Origin: Planctomycetota bacterium
GTDB taxonomy: Bacteria > Planctomycetota > UBA8742 > UBA2392
NCBI GenBank assembly: GCA_020848275.1
Contig: JADLAK010000065.1
Coordinates: 62,001 to 126,000, forward strand
Reading direction: 5' to 3'
DNA length: 64,000 nt
Of this stretch, positions 60,144 through 64,000 are shown one piece after another. Every line of letters starts with the position of its first letter. Within the stretch, counting starts at the first letter, position 1. A program made the translations under genes and the position numbers. The notes beneath the pieces are model-generated. The model saw only the letters and a list, made by a program, of their open reading frames with translations, did not search any database and was not told where the DNA came from.

Positions 60144-60163
60144 GGACACGCTGCCGCGTGTCC
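60144..60163. repeat. Variant of the GGACACGCGGCCGCGTGTCC palindrome
   Basis: GGACACGCTGCCGCGTGTCC followed by CTACG, differing by one base from the two copies at 44266 and 44306. It lies between the aldo/keto reductase start and the stop of the MORN-like gene. Confidence 0.85.
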
Positions 60164-60168
60164 CTACG

Positions 60169-60618
60169 TTAGATTTCCGCGCCGTGATGATAGCGGCGCT
60201 GGGCGACTATTGCGCCGAACTTGTCGAGTTCAACGCACAGCCCGTGTTTCAAACCGCCCGCATACTCCTCAATCCAGGTAATGCCGCGCGTGTAATGGGT
60301 GGTGCGCGTGCCGTGCTCAACCCCGTCGACGAAAAAGCGTTCGCACTTGGGCGTGCCGTCGAGGTAGTAGTTCATCCAGCGGCCGTGCGCCACGCCTCGG
60401 TGGAAAGTTTTTTCGGCGAATTTCGTTTCGCTTTCCTCGTGCCACAATTCCCACAACCCGTCCTTCTCGCCGTCGCGGTAGCGCCCGCGCTCGGCGATGC
60501 GCCCATTTTCATGTCTTGACTCGTAAAGACCGTGGCGGATTTCAACACCGCTGTCAATTCGCACCTCCCAGCGTTGCCGCAGGCGGCCGGAATCGTCACG
60601 GATTTCGCGTTCAAGCAT
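60169..60618 (-). CDS. MORN-repeat-like protein
   Basis: A 149-aa product from the ATG at 60618 (MLEREIRDDSGRLRQ); the listed start at 60777 adds a repeat-derived head. It consists of ~5 copies of a G-x-HG-W-Y pattern: IRHGLYESRHENGRIAERGRY, KDGLWELWHEES, AHGRWMNYYLDGTPKCERFF and LKHGLCVELDKFG. Such MORN-like repeats form a beta solenoid; in bacteria they occur in toxin-antitoxin and membrane-associated proteins, mostly uncharacterised. No signal peptide. A cytoplasmic binding role is only a guess. Confidence 0.75.
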   Translation of the reverse strand: MLEREIRDDSGRLRQRWEVRIDSGVEIRHGLYESRHENGRIAERGRYRDGEKDGLWELWHEESETKFAEKTFHRGVAHGRWMNYYLDGTPKCERFFVDGVEHGTRTTHYTRGITWIEEYAGGLKHGLCVELDKFGAIVAQRRYHHGAEI

Positions 60619-60954
60619 AGTCATGCAGATGGCGGACAGCAGATAGCAAGACGTCATCAGATTCTGCCTGCGATTCGCGCCATCCGCTATCCGCCATCTG
60701 CTGCAAGTCGCCACTGCCAATGAACGTCCGTGACTTCGGCCCCGTCGCTTGCAAAGCAGTGCTTTGCCGCGCGACATCTCGCTTCGCTCGACTTACGCGA
60801 ACGGGCTCTGACAAAGCGATCTCCAAACGGATGCACCCTGGTTGGAGGCTGCCAAAAGCTGCAAACAACTCACCACTTGTTCCGTGCAATCGGGGCAAAC
60901 TTTTTTCAGAACAAATTGGGCGACTCAGAATTTCAAGGGATACGGTCTAAATGT
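60619..60954. repeat. Intergenic region with nested inverted repeats
   Basis: About 335 bases. GCAGATGGCGGA (60625-60636) faces TCCGCCATCTGC (~60688-60703), and AGCAGATAGC faces GCTATC inside it. GCAAAGCAGTGCTTTGC is a further near-perfect palindrome at ~60752-60768. The divergent genes on each side probably share promoters here. The listed N-terminal extension of the next gene through this DNA is not supported. Confidence 0.6.
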
Positions 60955-62529
60955 ATGGAGCGCAAACCCCTATGGTTCTCTTCTCCTCCTTCCCCGGCTC
61001 TTCCCGCGCTCCAGGGAGATCTTGAAGTTGACGTCGCTGTGGTTGGCGGCGGAGTCGCTGGACTCACAGCCGCACTGCTTCTGCAGACTTCGGGAAAATC
61101 AGTAACCCTGATTGACGCCCGGAGGATCGGCCACGGCGAAACAGGCGCGAGCACGGCCCACCTCACTGAAATATTGGATACGCGCTATTACAGGCTCGAA
61201 TCCAGCTTCGGTGAAAAGGGCGCCGCGCTCGCGGCCGAAGCAAGCCGGGCCGCCATCAACCAAATCGAGGGTTTGGCCCTCAAATCGGAAGATGGCGGCT
61301 GCGGTTTTGCGCGTGTTCCCGGGTACCTGTTTGCCCAATCCCGTTTCCAGGCCGATGAACTTGGCCATGAACTCGACGCCATGAGCCGCATTGGCGTCAA
61401 TGCCACCTGGGTCGAAAAAACGCCGCTGCCCGGCCGCATCAAGGGCGCGCTGAAAATCGAGCGCCAGGCGCAGATCGACCCGTTGACCTACCTCAACCAC
61501 CTCGCGCAACGCTTCATCGCCGCGGGCGGCAAGATCTACGAAAACACGCCGATGACCGGCTACCACGACGGCGAACCCTGCCGCATCGAGACGCCCGCGG
61601 GCGTGATCAAGGCCCGCGATGTCCTCATGGCCACGCAGGTGCCGGTGTCCAACCGGGTATTCATCCACACCAAGGTTGCGGCCTACCGCAGCTACGCGAT
61701 ATGCGGTCGCGTCGACGGACGAAACATCGAAGCCGGCCTGTACTGGGACATGTACGACCCCTACCACTACATCCGCACGTATACAGACGGCAAAAAGACC
61801 TACCTGATCGTCGGCGGCGAAGACCACAAGACCGGTCAGGAGCCCGACACCCAAGAACGCTTCCGCAAGCTTGAAGCGTACACGGCCAGGCGTTTTGGCC
61901 GCGTAGCGATAAGCCATCGCTGGTCGGGCCAGATTATCGAGACCCATGACGGCCTGCCGTTTTTGGGTTTGAATTCCGCAAGCCAGCACACCTACATCGC
62001 CACGGGCTATGCCGGCAACGGCATGACATTCGGGACGATGGGCGCGATGATATTCGCCGACGCGGTGCGCGGCCTGCACAACCCCTATGCCGAGCTGTTC
62101 CAGGCCACGCGCGTCAAACCGCTGGCGCTGGCCGGCGCATACCTGACGGAAAACCTCGACTTTCCTTACCACTTCGCGGCCGACCGGTTACGTCCCGGCG
62201 AGATCAACAACGCCGACGAAATCGCCCCCGGAGACGGCAAGCTTTTGCGCGTGAACGGCAAAATGCTTGCGGTCTCGCGCCGCGAAGATGGCCAACTGGA
62301 CGTTCTCTCGGCGGTGTGCACGCACCTGGGATGCCACGTTCATTGGAACACTGCCGAGAGAACCTGGGATTGCCCCTGCCACGGCGGGCGCTACAGCGCC
62401 GACGGCGCCATCCTCAATGGCCCGCCGATCGGCCCGCTGGCCAAGGAAACCCTCGACCAGCCCGAAGTTCGCCCGCGGCCCAAAACCCGCCGGCGCCCAC
62501 GCCCGCAAAGCCCCGAAGCCCAGCTTTAA
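60955..62529 (+). CDS. FAD-dependent oxidoreductase (DAO type) with C-terminal Rieske domain
   Basis: A 524-aa flavoprotein from the ATG at 60955 (MERKPLWFSSPPSPALPALQ). The N-terminal Rossmann fold DVAVVGGGVAGLTAALLLQ and TLIDARRIGHGETGAS bind FAD. The middle is of the glycine-oxidase/DAO type, with WSGQIIETHDGLPFLG and YIATGYAGNGMTFGTMGAMI at the FAD-closing end. The last ~80 residues are a Rieske [2Fe-2S] domain with CTHLGCHVHWN and WDCPCHGGRY, where two Cys and two His bind the cluster. The fusion passes electrons between a small substrate and the cluster. This arrangement is widespread but its substrate is generally unknown. The C-terminus is basic and Pro rich. Confidence 0.93.
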   Translation: MERKPLWFSSPPSPALPALQGDLEVDVAVVGGGVAGLTAALLLQTSGKSVTLIDARRIGHGETGASTAHLTEILDTRYYRLESSFGEKGAALAAEASRAAINQIEGLALKSEDGGCGFARVPGYLFAQSRFQADELGHELDAMSRIGVNATWVEKTPLPGRIKGALKIERQAQIDPLTYLNHLAQRFIAAGGKIYENTPMTGYHDGEPCRIETPAGVIKARDVLMATQVPVSNRVFIHTKVAAYRSYAICGRVDGRNIEAGLYWDMYDPYHYIRTYTDGKKTYLIVGGEDHKTGQEPDTQERFRKLEAYTARRFGRVAISHRWSGQIIETHDGLPFLGLNSASQHTYIATGYAGNGMTFGTMGAMIFADAVRGLHNPYAELFQATRVKPLALAGAYLTENLDFPYHFAADRLRPGEINNADEIAPGDGKLLRVNGKMLAVSRREDGQLDVLSAVCTHLGCHVHWNTAERTWDCPCHGGRYSADGAILNGPPIGPLAKETLDQPEVRPRPKTRRRPRPQSPEAQL

Positions 62530-62584
62530 TCTGCTCCGGCACCCGCGGCCTGCGTATTATGCGAGGCCCGTCTCCGGAGTTCCC

Positions 62585-63946
62585 ATGCGCCTTGCCCTGA
62601 TCGCCGTCCTTGCCTTCCTGCCCGCACTTGCGGCGCAAACCCCCTCCGTTGACAGCGCCGAGAAAGCGCGCGAATTGGCCGAGGACACGCGCGAACTCAA
62701 GGTCTACACCGCCGACGACGCGGCGCTCAAGGCGCTGACAAAGCTGAAGAAAATCGAAAAGTTGAGCGTGTCGGCGCGCAACAGCGCACTTTCGCAAACC
62801 GGCTACGAGGCCGTTGGCTCGCTTACGACGCTGACGCAACTTGAGATGATCGATTGCACTTCGCTGGACGACGAGGCGCTGCGCTCGCTCTCGTTTTTGA
62901 CGGCCCTGACATCTCTGCAACTCGACGAGCCCGGCAAAATCTCCGCCGCGGGCCTGCGGCATCTGCAGGAGATCAAAGGCCTCAAGCGGCTGGAAATCCT
63001 GCACTGCACCACGCTGGACGACGCGTGCCTGAAAAACATCGGCGCGCTCAAGGGCCTTGAAGTGCTGACGCTCGAAAACTGCGGCGCCTGCACCGACACG
63101 GGGCTAGGCTATCTCGGCGAGCTCGGCCTCAAGCGTTTCGCGTTCACCAACCAATTCGAGATCGACGGTTCGGGCCTGGCGAAGATGAAACTTGAGGGCG
63201 TGGAATTCCTGAACCTCAACGGCGCCGATCTCGAAAACGACGGCCTCAAGGCGCTGGGCCGTTGCGCTGCCCTTATGACGCTCGATTTTGGCACGTTGTC
63301 GTCGGACGTTGCGGCGTTCAAGGAAATCGCGAAGTGCAAGGCGCTGCGCAACCTCACCGTGATGATGGTCGAGCAGCCCCCGGAAATCTTCGACGTGATT
63401 GGCGAGTTGGCGGCGCTGGAGGTTCTCGACATCAGCTTCTGCAACATGACCACTCCCTGCACCCGCAGCTTCTCAAAGCTGGCGAACCTGCGCGTGCTGG
63501 ACCTTACCGAGACGGAACTCGGCGATGCGGCTTTGGAACCCATCGGCAAACTGGCCAAGCTTGAAAAGCTGGGGCTTGGGAAGTGCGTAATTACCGCCGC
63601 GGGCGTCAAACACCTCGCCGGTTGCCAGGCATTGAAGGAACTCAACGTCGCCAACACGGGCGTGGACGATGCGGCGTGCGTCGAGATCGGGAAGCTCAAG
63701 AAACTCGAGAAGATTGAACTGCGCGGCGCGCCGATAACGATCAGCGGCGTTGACGCGCTCTCGCGCCTGACATCGTTGAAGGAAGTGGACTTCACAGACT
63801 GCGAGAAGGTTTCGGACGCGTGCCTGGTATTGCTGGCGGGCGTAAAGACGCTGACCTACCTCAATTTCAAAGGCTGCAAATCCCTCAGCCCCGAGAAAAT
63901 CGCCGACCTCGCCAAAGCACTGCCGCTGTGTTTGATCATTAAATGA
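62585..63946 (+). CDS. Secreted leucine-rich-repeat protein (RNI/AMN1-like), paralog 2
   Basis: A 453-aa product from the ATG at 62585, with GGAG upstream; the longer listed start lies inside the previous gene. The signal peptide is MRLALIAVLAFLPALAAQT. The mature protein is ~16 RNI-type LRRs (LTQLEMIDCTSLDDEALRSL, LKRLEILHCTTLDDACLKNI, LTYLNFKGCKSLSPEKI). The start motif and repeat style match the gene at 57883, which suggests duplication. The C-terminal LCLIIK is unlike an anchor. Protein-binding role; partner unknown. Confidence 0.9.
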   Translation: MRLALIAVLAFLPALAAQTPSVDSAEKARELAEDTRELKVYTADDAALKALTKLKKIEKLSVSARNSALSQTGYEAVGSLTTLTQLEMIDCTSLDDEALRSLSFLTALTSLQLDEPGKISAAGLRHLQEIKGLKRLEILHCTTLDDACLKNIGALKGLEVLTLENCGACTDTGLGYLGELGLKRFAFTNQFEIDGSGLAKMKLEGVEFLNLNGADLENDGLKALGRCAALMTLDFGTLSSDVAAFKEIAKCKALRNLTVMMVEQPPEIFDVIGELAALEVLDISFCNMTTPCTRSFSKLANLRVLDLTETELGDAALEPIGKLAKLEKLGLGKCVITAAGVKHLAGCQALKELNVANTGVDDAACVEIGKLKKLEKIELRGAPITISGVDALSRLTSLKEVDFTDCEKVSDACLVLLAGVKTLTYLNFKGCKSLSPEKIADLAKALPLCLIIK

Positions 63947-64000
63947 AAGGGCTGTTCAGCCCCGGCCGCGAGGCCGGCAGAACAGACTTTCGTGCTTTGG
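63947..64000. other. Right edge, short palindrome
   Basis: GGCTGTTCAGCC and CCGGCC-GCGA-GGCCGG lie directly after the LRR stop, a possible terminator or repeat hairpin. The window ends before the next gene. Confidence 0.45.

Overview
The window looks like chromosomal DNA of a GC-rich bacterium of the PVC group, most probably a planctomycete. This is inferred from gene style, not from a marker gene. The signs are very large secreted or membrane-anchored TPR/HEAT/LRR proteins, paralogous von Willebrand factor A (VWA) and CAP/SCP proteins, membrane-anchored squalene-cyclase-like proteins, and many intergenic palindromes. Housekeeping genes are intact: hemE, dnaX, ybaB, radA and three tRNAs with encoded CCA.

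Layout. 1-3.9 kb: a large STAND/NB-ARC ATPase with a TPR tail and an unrecognised N-terminus, visibly less GC-rich than the rest. 4.1-5.6 kb: three small two-helix membrane proteins, a field of short hairpins with a common GTNA loop, and tRNA-Leu(GAG). 5.9-12.9 kb: a fused Dpp/Opp-type ABC ATPase, a 1490-aa exported TPR protein, and a stand-alone histidine-kinase dimerisation-like protein. 12.8-18.7 kb (minus strand): a probable cluster of four exported proteins (two CAP, one VWA, one with a decayed zinc-peptidase motif). 18.8-20.3 kb: glycosyltransferase and methyltransferase. 20.6-33.4 kb: a repeat-rich secreted protein with a Cys-containing C-terminal anchor, a 1165-aa exported protein, BshC, and two cyclase-like proteins. 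33.4-44.8 kb: an AI-2E-family permease with inserted EF-hands, NUDIX, ComF, two LysM-L,D-transpeptidases, an NhaD-like antiporter, HemE, tRNA-Leu(CAA), MltA and a DUF2752 protein. 44.8-50 kb: dnaX-ybaB-crp/fnr, a DHFR-like reductase, and a sigma54 activator with a degenerate receiver. 50-50.8 kb: decayed IS1595 DNA and a gene fragment. 50.9-53.9 kb: a three-gene ABC export operon. 54.2-64 kb: tRNA-Ala(GGC), a second VWA protein, RadA, two LRR proteins, an aldo/keto reductase, a MORN-like protein and a FAD-Rieske oxidoreductase.

The best candidate for something undescribed is a family of 150-165 bp elements present at least three times in the same orientation (24147, 42668, 56241). They share a conserved core and an internal hairpin. 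Their terminal arms differ from copy to copy, yet stay complementary within each copy. They sit over a stop codon, beside a tRNA 5' end, and over the radA start codon. A set of GTNA-loop hairpins and a possible minus-strand small RNA at 48.3-48.5 kb are further candidates. Peptidoglycan enzymes (two L,D-transpeptidases, MltA) indicate a conventional murein wall.
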